Source: Spodoptera frugiperda (Eukaryota; Arthropoda; Insecta; Lepidoptera; Noctuidae). Taken from it: a DNA stretch of 64,000 bases. The stretch covers positions 3,844,001 through 3,908,000 of the forward strand of contig NC_064212.1 in NCBI RefSeq assembly GCF_023101765.2, read 5' to 3'. Positions 9,801-24,800 of this stretch are shown here, piece by piece. Below the pieces are notes generated by a model. The model made no database searches and was not told where the DNA came from. It saw only the letters and a program-made list of their open reading frames with translations. The translations under genes were made by a program, and so were the position numbers. Every line of letters starts with the position of its first letter. Position 1 is the stretch's first letter.

Positions 9801-12800
9801 ATAATTCGGCACAAATCGCCGGAACCAGCTTGACGTAGCTAAGAAACCTTTAAGCTGCCTCTCGTTCTTCGGGGCAGGCATGTCAGCTATGGCTGAGGTC
9901 TTCTCCGGGTCCACCTGCAAACCACCGGGTACAATAATGTGCCCCAGGAAACGCACCGAATCACAGGCAAAACAACTTTTCTTGCGGTTAACACGCAGAT
10001 TAAATTTATCCAGCCTATCGAAGACTGCCTCCAGATCCTCGAGGTGTTCTTCAAATGTGGGCGACAGAACAATCAGGTCATCTAGGTAGCCTAGGATACT
10101 TACCGATCTACCACAACCTCGGGGGTCTGAGGACGTCACAGCGCCGTCACTGGTCTCGAGTGTCCGCGCTGGTACAACCAGGTTCGACCGGAACCGGTCG
10201 ATCAGTCTCTGGAACGTGGCACCGGAGTTGCGCAATCCCATGGGCATTCTCTTAAACCTGTAGGTACCAGAGGGCGTAACAAACGCGGTCTTGTCACGGT
10301 CCTCTTCCGCGACACTTACCTGGAAATAGCCAGAATGAAGGTCGAGCGTTGACATGTAGGCGGTGGTCTTCGCGGCATGAAGAACGTCTTCTATGCGCGG
10401 CAGTGGGTACCGGTCAGGCTCCGTCACAGCATTGAGCTTGCGGTAATCCACACATAACCGGACGCCACCGTCTTTCTTCTTCACCAACACTACGTTCGCG
10501 GCCCACGGCGACTCACACTCCTCTATAACGTCTGCTCGCAGCAGCTTCTCGAGCTCACCGTCCAGCAGCTGCTTCTTACCTGCCGACATCCGGTAGGGTG
10601 GTGAGGCGGTAGGCTCCTGCCTCTCGCCTACTCGAATGTGGTGAGTAGCGTAAGATGTAGCTGGTCCCTCGGTGGCGAAGCGCGCAGCCTTAGATATTAT
10701 AAGCTGGTTGAGCTGCGTCCTCTGAGCAGGTGACAGCTTAGATCCCTCGTTTTCTCTCAGTGCCAGGCCGGTGGTGTTAACCTGCATCAGCTCTGCGTCA
10801 CTGGTGGACATAAGACTGTAAGAGCGCACAAAGGGTACCTTCACCTTTGTGGAATCTGAAAAGTACCAACAACCACGTTGAAGGTCAAGCAAAATACCAG
10901 ATTTCGTAATAAAATCTTGTCCGAGAAGCGTCCTATTTTCCGCCCCTGGTATAACAATAAATGTTGTAGGTACAGTACGTCCCTGTACTACAACATTCGT
11001 ATCGCACAACAACACGTCACGTGTATGTTGGGTCCCGTCGGCCAACCCTATCGTGCGGCGGGCCGATGTAAAACTAGTCCCGTTCTTTAACAAAATAGCA
11101 TACAAACCGGGGCTAGCTAAGCTTTCGGTAGCGCCGGTATCAAGCACAGCGACACCTAATAACGAAGCCACTTCAATATTTATCGTCGGCTGCGACGTGG
11201 AGGAATCGTGTGTATAAGCACTTTGGAAACTTACCTTCCCGTCGGCGGCCGCGGCTGGTGTATCTTCCTTGCACTTGCCTTTACAAGTGGGACATTTCGG
11301 CCGAATAACGCCTTCACGACCGCAACCATAACAAGCTAACTCATTACCTTTCGACTTACACTCGTCCATCGTGTGTCCGAAACGTTTGCAGCGTGCACAG
11401 CGTGGTCTAACACGTTTAGAAGTCGCGCTACTACTATCTATGTTCGAACTAGAGTCGGACGTAGTCGTTTGAGGGTTAACATTTTTCACCGCAGCCGTTT
11501 GCGGGTTAATATTTTTACCGGTCGAGGTTGAAGGGTTATCTTTATCACGTAAGTTCGTGTTCGCGGTATTATTGTTGTGAGACGATGTACTAGATTGGTT
11601 CGCTTCGCCCAGCATCTCCTCTACGTACCTAGCTCTCTCAAGTAGACAGTCGACACTACTTACGCTATCACGCGGAACACGTTTACGGATTCTACGGTGT
11701 AACAGGCCATACACTATATCGAGTTGCATTTGTTCTGATAAAGGATATGGTAACCGCGAAATGTTAGCACGCACACGCGAAATATATACGTCGGCACTTT
11801 CACTAGTTTGTTCTGTCGCGAATATGTCGCGTAAGACCCTGTGGGCTGGGCGCGCCGCGCCGTACATGAAGCGCAGCCGGCGTAACGCGTCGTCCCAGCT
11901 CTCCACCGTAGGTCGCACTCCTCGCCACCACACGGCGGCGTCTCCGGTCAGCAGCATCGGCAGTCCTCGTAACGCGTGGTCGTCTGAGACGCCTGCGCAC
12001 TCCTTGTAGACGAGCACGCTCTCGATGAACGCTTCCACGACGTCGGCGTTGCAGGCGGCTCCATCGAACCGAGCCGTGCACCGGGTAAAATTGCTCTGCG
12101 CAGTGTGCACCGCGTGCACTCCTGCAGCAGGAGGTTGAGTCGACCCCCTCATCACGCTGGCCAGGATCCTAGATAGCTGGTCTTCCGACATTGTGATCAT
12201 ATTCGTATCGCGTCGGTCCGTTGTGGTAGGTGACGCCGCCGCCATGTTGTCGTCCGCGGCGGTTCCCGCCACTCGCGTATCCGTGAACTCTTCGTCACTA
12301 TCACTACTGCGGTTCTCGATGGCCGTCTGTCCGCGTGTTTTCGGCATCTTCTCGAGACACGACGGTTACAGCCTCGGTACAGTAGGTACACAACAGACTT
12401 CAACAGAGCGTGGAATACGTTCGCACTCGCGTAGGTACTTCGAGCACGAGCCACGAGTTGGGCGCAATTTTGTAAATGGATGTACATAAGTTTATTATTT
12501 TATAATTATACAGTTAGTGACAATCACACAGGTAACACACAGACAGCAGTTATACAGTTCAACACAATAATCTAGGTACAAGGTAGGGCGCCGCGCGACG
12601 CAGTCGCGCGCGCATGTGCTTTCACTACGGGCGTGTAGGGCCGACTGGCGACGTGAGGAGCGGTGGGAACGCCGCGGCTTGCGTTAGCGCGCGAAGCGCG
12701 TAACCGACGCGTCGGATGATATTCTCGTTATAACACAGCACGTAAACGACGCGACGGATGATATTCTCGCTACACTCATAGGTATTTAGATAAAATCTGA

Positions 12801-15800
12801 TTAGTTATTTAATAATAAATGAAAGCTATTAATAAATTGTATTATTAAGCGTAATTGTCATTATTTTAATTTTTTTTTTTACTAATGAAATAGTTGAAAA
12901 TTGTTATTTTTTTATTACCACGGCCTAAAACAAAACAGCTCTTACTAAGACCACCAACAGATACTTTATTCAATAAAATCCTAACTTACAATTTAATTAA
13001 AAAAAAAACAAAAGTTCAAAAGGGGAGATTTTAAATGGCTAACTTACGACATGACAACGAAATAAAGAAAGGTTAAAGAAAAAAAAGAAGATGTCACATG
13101 CCAGGGTGAACGGAAGGAAACAATTGAATCAATGAACGCACTTATTGACCGACCGACAAGATCTATTTTTGATCGGCAACGGAATGTACCATACCTGCTC
13201 TTGGATGCAATTTGATCGTCTGACATTGGTACACTCTTATTATTTTTAGGAACGTCTAAATTCTGCCCTAATTTAAAAATATGTACATAATTAGGTTAAT
13301 TAATCTATAACGATCGTAGAAACCAGTGATAAAAACAGTTGCTTCTTAAATTACAACTGTTGGAGTCACAGGATGGACTAATAGGTCTTCTTTACGTATG
13401 AGGAGTTTATCTTAATCCCCATACTTGGCTGGTGGTCTGGATACCGCAATTTAAAAGGTCAGGTTCATCAAAGAGCTATTAGTCTACTACCTGGTCTCTG
13501 CTAATGGGCAATCTCTACAGTCAGGTTAGGTCTTAGGACATCGACTGCCCACGGGAAGAATAGGAGTGGTGATAATATACATATTACAGTAACATATATG
13601 TATTTAAATTTGTCGTCACCTTACGACAAGGGAACTGGACATACTAGTACTTTATGACTACTCAAGTAGCCCTAAGAAGGAGAGGAAGTGTTTGTTGTGT
13701 AGGAGTTCAAATATTTGTACACTGCGTGCCAATGACCTTTACACTCATTTTGTACTGGCACTGATAGTCACACAAATATTTCATTGATTCTGGCTAGTCT
13801 ACTTTTTCTCTGTCAGTCTTAAGTGTTCATTCAGAATTTTATTGTATGCTTAAATCTTCAGTCACATTGTAGTATTTACAGTCACATTAAGAGGACGTAT
13901 TTACACTTTTATGTAGGTACATAGAGATATTTACCTAATCTAAATGCGTTTTGTTTCGCATTTTATTTCACATTCCATACTTAACCTATCGATTACTTAA
14001 TGCTAATAATGTACAAAGACAATCAGAATTAATAAGGCTCTATTTACTTTACCTCATCTCAGACAGAAAATAACTGCAAATGCCTCTCCAATTAAGACTA
14101 AAGATTATTCACAATCATGACTCTTGGACCAGCATCGTCCCATTAAAATGCAAATATGTGAAGTAATTCTCGAACCCACACGTTTATGTACACTAGATGC
14201 ATAAAGGATATGGTGTTATGTAAATATCTACGTACTAATGCGTCAATATGCCTTTCGAACTTGAGTTTATTTTGAAAATAACCATTATACTACGAAATAT
14301 GCGAATGGCTCCGGATATGACAGAATTAGTAGCTTCCACGTCTTTCCTAAGTACTTGTTCGAAATAAAATATAATTAAATGTGAAAATTAAGATTAAATG
14401 AGCTCATTAATGATATTGATATCACGTAGTTAGGTCTCAGGTTTTTTCAATAATGCGTGTACTGCGCTACGTAACCCAGTCAAGTATAATACTTAGTCCC
14501 TTAATTGTCCCTTACAGAACCCATAAGAAAAGTAAAAGTGAAGACAAGATAACTATACATTCTACTTTATCGCCATCACCAAACAGTCGTTTAGACCCAC
14601 TGCACTAAGTGTATTACTAGAATAACAGGAGTGGTTTTTTTTTTTTTTTAAAAACGTTGCCCCACATTAGGATTTTCTCCTGTGTCGTGGGTGCGTTTAC
14701 AAACATACAATTGCACATGCACATGACACCCAGACCCGAAACAACAATCTGTGGATCACACAAAGAGTTGTTCCGTGCGGGAATCGAACCCGCGACACGT
14801 TGCACGGCAGCCAGTTGCCCAGCTACCGCGCCAACCGTGCAGTCGAGTGGTGCATCGATCATCTAGCATACGACACCCTTTCATTGCGAGCTCAATTCCA
14901 ATCGATCAATGTATGAAGTTCTTCCTCGTGCAAATATTAGCAAAGTAGAATATTGATTTTTTAGTTTAAAGATAAGATTCATTTTATTATTGAAATAACT
15001 CTACTTCTATATTCTTTTCCTCGAGTTAATCAACCTAAATATCTGTATTTATTCCATTTTTCATTATGGTTCTATAAAGACTGGATAATATTTTTTATAC
15101 CAACATTCATGAATGGACTTTGACCGGCAACTAAGTAAATTGTCCCTTTACTAATTAAGCTAATTTGTGCTGCCAGCATTTGTCATACACAAAAAGTGGT
15201 CGTGAAAGTATTTGTGTACATTGCATAAAATCAGCTTTAACGATTCCGAGAAAACTTCCAATGAAATATAATTAACAAAATTTAATTCATAGAGCTGCAA
15301 ACACCTGCACACCAGAGACAAGTGCGTTGCCGACCTTTTGGGGTTAGGAATTTAAGGGAATCGGGGATTGGGATGATTTTGAATTAGGCCTCCGGTAACC
15401 TCACTTAGTCAACAAAACACAACGCAACCGTTGTTTCACGTCAGTTTCCTGTGAGGCCACTCAGGTCGAGCCGGCCCATTCGTGCTGAAACATGGCTCTC
15501 TCACACTTCAAAATACAATAGCAATCAACGCAACATTTAAGTGTTTTAAAAACGAAAAATATTAACAATTTTGTAATAAAACTTCTTTCTGTAGAGTACA
15601 AGTCGTTATCTTTTTCTTATCAAAGGGCCAAAGGGTCGGTACTTGAAAACTGTGAACCCTTTTGCTAAACGATTAACTTGAAACAACCACTTAAAATGCC
15701 TCGCCGTCTGGTTGAGTAGTCGCTAGCAGGACTATTTAACAAGTGCTGTAGAGCTGAACCCCGTAAATATCAAAATCTTGTAAGTACTTAGGTGCTAAAT

Positions 15801-18800
15801 GTTTTTGGAAATGTAGCTTTTAACAAGATTAATTTCTTATTTCAATTATAATTGCTTTAAGTTCAGCCCTCCCCAATCGAGCAATCTACTGACGACACTA
15901 TTTCAAATTACGTAAACTTAGATAATAATATTCGCTAATTCCTTATTTGCGAAAAGAAAACAAAGAGACCCAGTTCACCACAAACTACTTACATCCTTCT
16001 CACTAACCAATAGAGTTCAAGTTCCTATAAATCAATATTGCATACACATAAGTAAATATAAAATCTTCATTAAGCTGACAATACACAATCAAGTGAAGTG
16101 CTAGGGAATAGCGATCGATACACGAATTTCCTGCGCTACCCCATTTTCCAATATCCGCTCCTCAGAACAAACTACTTATAGTATAAAAACTAACAGCTAA
16201 TCACATTATGGCATACAAGTAGTTTGTAGACATTTTAATATTCGTCCTTCCATTAAAACATGATGATGATGAATCTATTTAAGTAACAAAAGCGATTAGA
16301 AAAAGCACCGAATCTTTAATTCACGAAATAAAAAGTAAAAAATCACTTGCAACATCAATTCGTAGCTGGAGCAATAACCCTGTAACTGCAAACTTGTCGC
16401 CACCCGGACTAAGACGAAGAAATGACGTCATAATCGTCACAATAGTCTTAGCTTAAGTCTAGTCTAAACCATTAAGAGCTAGTCTGTCTTTCCAATCAAT
16501 ATAAAAGCCACGAAGCCGTCATATGACTGCAACTCCAATGAATCACGCTCTCATATTCAATCATTGTTATTTTTACCATAAATGCTTTAAACTTGGCTCC
16601 CTGCCATTCATATCCTTTTGTAAGAGAAGTGCAGAATAACTGCATTCATATTTAACTGCCAGATAATTTAGTAACGGAACGAAATTACATGGACGTACGC
16701 GAAGGCGTTACAGTGCAATCTAGATAAATGAAATGGATTGCCTTTGTACTTATGATAAGAAAATGTGGACGGATCAGGACAATGAGAAACTGGTTTTGTC
16801 TCTACATTAAACTACTGCTATCACAAAGCATCAATTTAAACATTCACCCAGACAAACGACAGAAAATTAATTTGCAACAAAATACTAAAGTAAAACAAGA
16901 CCTGTTTCACTGTATAGTCCCTTTTTACGATCTTAAAAGTAAAACAGAGTAAAAAATAAAACATAAGTAGTGCGTTGCATGAGCACAATCACGTAGGCAC
17001 AAGCTGCGAATGTGTCGGACTTCCCGGTCTTGGACAATTTACTGATGACAAATCATAAATAACTAAAAACTCCTGTTGTTGTATCATCTTAATATTACTA
17101 ACGTGCACAGTATATATTGCATTACTAATTTAACAAACGTTTCCTTTAAAAACAACACAACGGATATAAAAGTTCCTAGACTTCTAATTTAAGTAACTAC
17201 AGAAATCAAACATTAACTATTATCGATACAATACAATGTAAATCACCTCGAATAAACTTCCAGTAAAGTGCTTAGTACTCGTACACACGAGGTGCAATGA
17301 AGTGCACACAACCAGCAAACATCCGCGCAATCACACCATTCCAAGAAATTATAAATACAACCCGTTGACCTATATCTGGCCGTGTTTTATACATTAAAAT
17401 GTTACACAATTTTCATGCACGTCAGTGTAATCGAAGGAACCGTTAAACTTACTTGATGAAACACACGCCACTGTCATCAATCATTGATATAAGTAATAAG
17501 TTGCGAACATACGCAATCTTCAATTACATTTTGTCACTTAAAAATATATTTTTTACAATTATTTGCATGAACTTTAAATGCTTTCGTCACGTTATCATTG
17601 GATCGGAGTTACCCTTTTGTTACTTTAAATTGAGGATAATCATAACCTCTGCATGATTGATTGATGGGGTTACTGATCGTTGGGCAATGTTGGTATTCTG
17701 AATGGGCTTGAACCACGACACCTGACATTTGAAGCCACAGATATGGCCCCAAGAATGACACAGATCCCGTAAAAAGGTCAGATCTGAGTCAAAATGTCCA
17801 GTCAGGGGTCCCATGTTTTAAATGTCTATAAAAATTATCGTAATGATTTATTTGGAAATTTCGCTCGTTTATCAGTTTAAGTAAGTTGACATTTCGTTAT
17901 CTATTTCACAATTTATCGACACCATATTTTAATGGAACACGCTCCAGTTTTTTCTGATGATTTCTCAAAACAAATTATCGCGGAGTCTGCTTGTTTATGC
18001 AGCACTTACTTATGTGATGAAGAAATATTACACATTCTAAAAGAAAAATGTTTTATTTATTTATATTTTCTGAAATTAATATAGTATGCGTATACATTCA
18101 TAAATTTCATAATATAGCAAAGGCAAATGCCAATAAACACTAGTCCATAGTCACGTAAGAATTAAACACATTCATAAAATAACACACATAATCCATTTTC
18201 CAAAATGTAAATATCGGTGAAAGTAAAGTGGTCCAATAAATAGAACTCGTCTTGTGACTTTTTACAAAAACATAAATCCAAGTCATAAATTACTAATCTT
18301 GACTTCTATCCATGTTGATGTTAAACTATTCTATGCATACGGCAGAGGTTGATCAATAGCCAAAAAAAAAACAAAGCAGTGTTCGAACTGTTTGTTGTAA
18401 TCTGATACTTTTATTTTGTTGGCTTCGGCCTTTCACTCGGTATTATACACATAATGTACTTAACGATATAAGCCCTTTGTCACCAATACCCCATGACGCC
18501 CTCACTCCATTTAATGCTCCATTAAAAACTAAAGTCCTCTACAAATAGTAGCAAAAAAACGATTAGTGTCGCTATCGTTACTCACTAAGTAATCGATTTC
18601 AAACTGCATCGATCTAAACTTTTTTAGCGATAGAGTTGTGCAGCACTGACCAACTGGCCATGACACGAAATGCACTGCACTAACTAACTAATTACGAAAT
18701 AACTTTGCTCGAGTAAGATCCTTGCGAACAACCATCCATTAAATCACGACTCGTTAGTCTGAAAAGTCTTCAATTACTTACTGGCTATTTGAACTAAAAT

Positions 18801-21800
18801 AACACAGAAACAATAAAACTAAACATTCTTGCGTAGCAAATTGAAAAGTAGTGACTAACGAACATTTTCGTACAAGCAAAAACCGCCCGTAAAGTACGAG
18901 CAAGATTTGCACAAAACACATAAATTAGCATTTCTCAACAGAATTACACGGCAAACAATAAGACGAAGGCGGTACGGTAACTCAAAGCTAGATTAAACTT
19001 CATAATTTCATCGCCTACAATCCTAAAATAACTGGTTTCCTTAGCTCAGTAAATCAGCTTTATCTCTACAGGAGTAAAAGTACACAAATACATGATCAAT
19101 ACAAATGTCCGGTGGCTTTAATGCCATACTGACTCAACCCAGATGCTCACAGTTAATAATTACCGCTGATAAAGAAATGAAGAAACCCAAAAAAGGGTAC
19201 GTACAAAATGTACGCGTGAAAAATTAATACATCCCATTGCATATCAATCAATGCAATTAACGTGCGCTCCACTTACCTATTAACATGTATTAAGGAATTT
19301 AACACTGAACGCGTAAAACATCTCATTTTTTTCTGTTAACATTCATTGCGTAAGATTTGCCTTTAAAAATTGGTATTACAAAGGGCATGTTATTTCATGT
19401 TGCTCGACGGGTTAATAAGATATCGCAATCGGTACCTACAGCTGTCTAGGCGTAATTGAGTATCAGGCAACACTGGCACAGTAGTTTATTGCCGTGAATC
19501 TCATCAGAGACGGTTGTTTAATGAACTTTATTCTTCATAGTTCATGCCGGGTCAGTTATTATTTATCATGCCCTTAAATCTTGACTGGTAGAATGCTTGC
19601 GACTTAATTTAACGAGCAAATGTTGTTCTATATTTACATATGGTTCTTCGATTCATTTTATTGCAAATGATCTAATATAATTAGCTATTATGTTAGACAA
19701 ATAGGCATGTGATGCATGGTTTTATCAACTAGATACCTAGTGTATGTATGGAAAAAGTTGGTGAAGATTGCAATGATGTGGTATCCCAGAATTTAATAGG
19801 TCAATAAAGGTTATTAGATATTTTTTTTAAGTGGAATTTTGTGGGAACTTCCTAGTATTATTAGCTAATATGTTTTTACTTAGTCTTTTTATTTTTATCC
19901 GTATACGATATCCATTCCAATCATCATCATCATCATCAGCATCCAAATAATGTTGCTAAATACAATTATACTGCATCTAAAGTTAAGCTCACTTTGAACT
20001 TTGAAGACGTCACAGACGTTATCGACCATATTATAATCAATATTAAAGAGACATAAACTTCACTCTTCAATTTACAGATCAATTAAATTATCATTCGAAT
20101 ACCTATTAATTTTTACCACATCATTGCAATCTTCACCAACTTGAATTATAATAATGATACCTTCACGATATCCTGAATTCAATAATCTTACGGTAACTGT
20201 TTGTACATACACATACATATGTTTTGCACAATCAAATTGCATGATACGGCAACTTATTTAATTCAAACAAAAAAAAATTACACAAAAAAACACAATTGAC
20301 CTCTACAAAGCAACCATGTTGCCAATATTATCTGTTTCTTTCCATTTAACTTTTTCTTTATAGTTATGGAGTTATTAGTATATAGATTTGTAGAATTAAA
20401 CTACAAATGATCTACTAAAGATCACCATTAGGTTCTAATCTTTTGTTGTAGGCAATTTTGTAGCACCTGCGTGAAATAGCATAGCATAGCGTAGTAGAGA
20501 CATATCGTTATCATATCCATAATATCATTATTTATTTAGTAGAAAAAGTTATTCTATCTATAGTAAAAGTTGCAAGACACTTCCTAAACCATCTCTTCCT
20601 GTTGTGTGGCGTAATAAATTCATCAGCATCAGCAAAACATTTCATGTTATAATCACGTACTATTAAACGCTCTCTCTTCTAATTTTAGTTTCACTAACTA
20701 ATCACACGTGTACGTTACTAATTAAAGTTTTGATGCTGGAAGTATGTTTATACATCCATTAACAGGACGGACACTTGAAAGAATCATTTTATTAATAAAC
20801 TAGCTGAGGCTCGCGGCTTCACTCGCGTGTATTACAGACTGTGACTAATAGAAATAGCTTAAGTTAGTCCTTAGTACATCAGCTACCCGCAGTATTTGTC
20901 CCGTATAAATCGGTCGGCTTTGTTTCACCAAACTATGAATATAAAAGTTAATGAACAAGGCTAGGTTCAAGAATTATCCTTTAGATTTCAGATTCTACTT
21001 AGCTTAAGCAACAAGCGATAAATCGTACCCTCCATCTATGTAGACCTAGCTGTCATTAATCATAACACTATTCATTCATACATGACCTAATAAGTTGTAA
21101 CAGCAGTACCATCTAAAAATAATTCTTGAACCAAGTAGGTAGGTTACTCTACCAACAAAACAAGCCCAATATCATACATCATTCAACCATTTTATAGCTT
21201 TAGTAATATAAAACTTAAGAAGAACATAAAGTTGGCACCAAGTCCTTACACATTCTAGTTTAATAAAAGTCCCTTGAAGAAATCTTGATGATACTTATCC
21301 CTGTTACCTATATCTTCTTTTTGGAATACTTGCAAAGCGACAGCGGTTTACTCTTAATTTTTTGGTCTTATTTTAATTCTTGTACGTCGAGTTTCTACCC
21401 TTTGTCTTGACTCCTGTTTATTTTTGTTGATTTTAACTTTAGATTATATTTACCGTTACATTTGTTTATTTCACTAATACAGATGACATAAGTTTTTAAA
21501 CTGACATGGTCACTAACACTACGACGGAATTTTTACCATGTTTATTAATGTCTATGAGTTTCCGATATTTCGGCACTGTTGCAAGCGCCATGATCACGGA
21601 TGAATTGGATTAATAAACATGGTAAATATCCCATCTTAAGTTCTAATGTTAATACAGATGACGTAGAACAGTCTTGAGACAGTATATAAAAAATCCCAAG
21701 GAGTAAGTGTGTTTTCCTTGTTTATTTCCCGTAAAAGACATATAGTATGTTTGTTTAGCCGGAAAGACAAGAAGTAGTGTGATGCACAACTATTTGGAAT

Positions 21801-24800
21801 GCAGCCAACAAGTCATCGATTTTTCTACAAACTTGTTTACAAGCCAAGGAGTTACATTTTTGCGAATTCTACACAAAGTGCGTCGACCTCAGCCGGTGTC
21901 ACAGATTGTAGGAAGAACATACTTCACAAGTATTTGTTTTTTATTTTTAATAACGAATGTATGTCACAGTCTGTGGTTTTCCTTTTAGGGTTCCGGAGCC
22001 AAATGCCAAAAAACGGAACCCTTATAGATTCGTCATGTCTGTCCGTCCGTCCGTCTGTCCGTCTGTCCGTCCGTCTGTCCATCCGTCTGTCCGTCCGTCC
22101 GTCCGTCCGTCTGTCCGTCTATCCGTCTATCCGTCCGTCCGTCCGTCCGTCCGTCCGTATGTCACAGCCATTTATTTCCGAAACTGTTGGGTTTACATAA
22201 TTGAAACTTTTTAAGATGGTGTATTTCGGTAACCGCTATTAGAATTTTGAATAAAAATGAATAAATTTAAAAATTAAAGGGGGGCACTCCATACATGGAA
22301 CTGATTAAAAAAAAAATTTTTTTCAGCTTACATATCCGTGATGGGTGTCTATGGATAGGTCTTTAAAAAAGACATTAAGGTTCCTAACTTTTCGTCATAA
22401 TCAAAGTGGAAAAATGTGTCCCCCCCCCCTCTAACTTTTAAAATAAGAGAGTGAGAAAACTGAAAAAAATATATGCTGTAGATTTCAATGAAAACTAACA
22501 ACGAAAATTGGTTTGAACGCGATATCATTCTTAGTTTTTAAGAAATAAAACATATTCAAAAACCGCAAATATAACTTTGTCGTTCATACAAACACTATGT
22601 GAAACCAAGTTATTTTACAACTTTTATATTATGTCATCTACTTGCTGTTACGGAACCCTTCATGAGCGAGTCCGACTCGCACTTGGCCGGTATTTTTACT
22701 TGCCGTACGCGACAACTCGTCGTGCCGAAATATGAAAAGAAAATAAAAATAAAAAGTAGAATGACGAATTAGAACAGACAGAAGTTTTAAAACAATAATC
22801 GTCAGCGGAATGCAGACAGAATAAATGTGTTTTCGTATTTGACTGTTAAACAAACAGTCAATAATGGCAGCTTTTTAGTTCAAACATTTGCTTATAAAGT
22901 TCAAAACCGCATTCAACAAAACACCAACATTGAGAAATAAGGAAATATTAAAAAAAGAAATGACAGCAGTTCTAATAAAAGTAATTCATACTTAGAACAA
23001 TGAACAAAGTTTTATTATAATAATTAAACTATAATAACAACCACAGTTTTATTGGTCTACGTCCTAATTAAAATAAGATTTTAAGAATTATTCTCTAGAA
23101 ATACTTATACCTCTGAAAATGACTCAAATGGTGTGGGATTACCAAGAAAAATATGATGCGGGTGATCTCATTATTTAGGAAAAACAATACTTTTGTCTTC
23201 TATTTATAAGGGTTAGGCCAAATACCTATTGTTCTAGTTCAATTAATAAAAAACTCTTTGTAAGTTCTTCTATATTTAGTAAACATGTGTTACTATTGTC
23301 ATAAACTGACAAAAAGAAAATTAGGTATGAAAATCTAATTAATTTTATTACGTAGGTACAAACAATTACAATTTAACGAAGTAATAAATTCTTCGAAATG
23401 ATTGACGGAATCAACCATATGGTAGCACCTGTCATATATATTTATATAGATTGCGCAGAGTTTTATTAATAACCTTAAAATATTTTCCATAGAAAAACAA
23501 AACGAATTAATCTGCGTCACGGAATAAAACAGTTTTAGAGGGATATTCCCAAATTGCAAAAAAAAATGTCATTGGGGAAAGTTTAAGACGTTAGTTTGCC
23601 AAGAAAAGTGAAAAAACCCTCGAAAATCCCAAGTTGAATCCTACTTTTAAAAATAATCATTTAAAAAAACTTGCTATGATTACTCTGTCTGGAAATTATA
23701 GTTGAAAATTGTTTTGTGACATTCTAAAATGTTGGCAGTATTTTCATTGAGTACGCAGTTATTATTGTGTTAGCTCTTCACTCAAAACCAAGTATATAAA
23801 AACATTAAAAGGTCATTGCTCTACTCAAAAACTCAATACAATCATTTAATATTTCCAAACCACGAAACAATATATTATACAAAACGAACTTTGATTAAGC
23901 ATCATCTCAACTCAATCAAGTCTCTTTTCTATCGAACTTCGTAACAAAACAACATAATCAGAATCCACACTTATATCTTGTGTTATGCTTATTATTTTTA
24001 TTTACGTTATAACTGGTTGGAGTGGCCGGTGGTGTCGCAACAGGGAGACAACCTTTCTATAGGCAGTCATATCGCCTGACGCCCACTCGCTTTAGCTAGA
24101 GACGTGAACTGTTGAACAGTCAGTCGATTGGACTACCTTTAGTAGAAGCTGAAAAATATTAATATATTCAAATAGATCGTGGACGTGGAATATGTAAATG
24201 GATGGATAGAGAAAGGAAAGTTTATGAAAAGAGGGATGGATTAAAGAAGGAATAAGGTGGTGCATGATAAAATTTTATAGAAAAAAAAAAATTCATATTA
24301 TCGCGCATAAAAACTTATACTCAATAAAGATGCATATCGTGCATATACCTTAGTACTAAATAAGGATTCATAACAGGACGAAGCATTAATTTATTAAGTA
24401 CGTAAAATCACAAATCAACCGCTCAACAGAAGCAGTAAACAATATAATCGTCTGATAGTCTATTTGTGTTATGCTCGCCAACAGCCAACGCAGGCCCAAT
24501 GCGATAAGACCAAGTCGAGAATTTTATCATGGCCTCTAAAACTATTAACGATAATTTATTTTCCAATTATTAGAACAATAAATTGTCGAGGATGCATCAA
24601 TCATTATAGCGCGACCTTTAAGTACATTATCACATGTTAGAATTGACTTGACTTTTTCAACGATGACAAGGGATTTAGTAACCTATTTTTATAGCACACG
24701 TATCATTATTGATAGGCTGGAAATGTCACATCTAATACGTATCTACTCTGTCCTTTACCTAGTCGATTACATTGTCACAACACTAGCAAAAGTACAAATA

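Larger units (their letters stand above)
7563..12774 (-). mobile_element. Ty3/gypsy-type LTR retrotransposon, nearly intact
   Basis: The 5,212-bp element lies opposite to the host gene. It has LTRs of 303 and 304 bp, 4-bp target duplications, a tRNA-Lys-like primer site, a polypurine tract, and gag-protease-RT followed by RNase H-integrase. No envelope frame is present. The LTRs differ only in a 2-3 base patch (TGTAACGG versus TGTAAATGG), so insertion was recent. The only coding defect I see is a frame break in RNase H near 9600. The integrase-after-RNase H order supports Ty3/gypsy (Metaviridae) and not Ty1/copia. The clade is not resolved. Confidence 0.93.

Noticed and set aside
11803..12081. 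Arg-rich minus-strand frame within gag
   Set aside because: Overlaps the real gag frame. High GC there gives Arg-rich shadows.
14657..14866. Frame with a RAGIEPATR-like sequence (also at 58972-59205)
   Set aside because: Both frames translate the same tRNA-derived SINE. The peptide is a by-product of the box B region.
21799..22214. Long Ser/Val/Arg/Pro-repeat frames
   Set aside because: They are translations of the TCCG/TCTG microsatellite inside a dispersed element.
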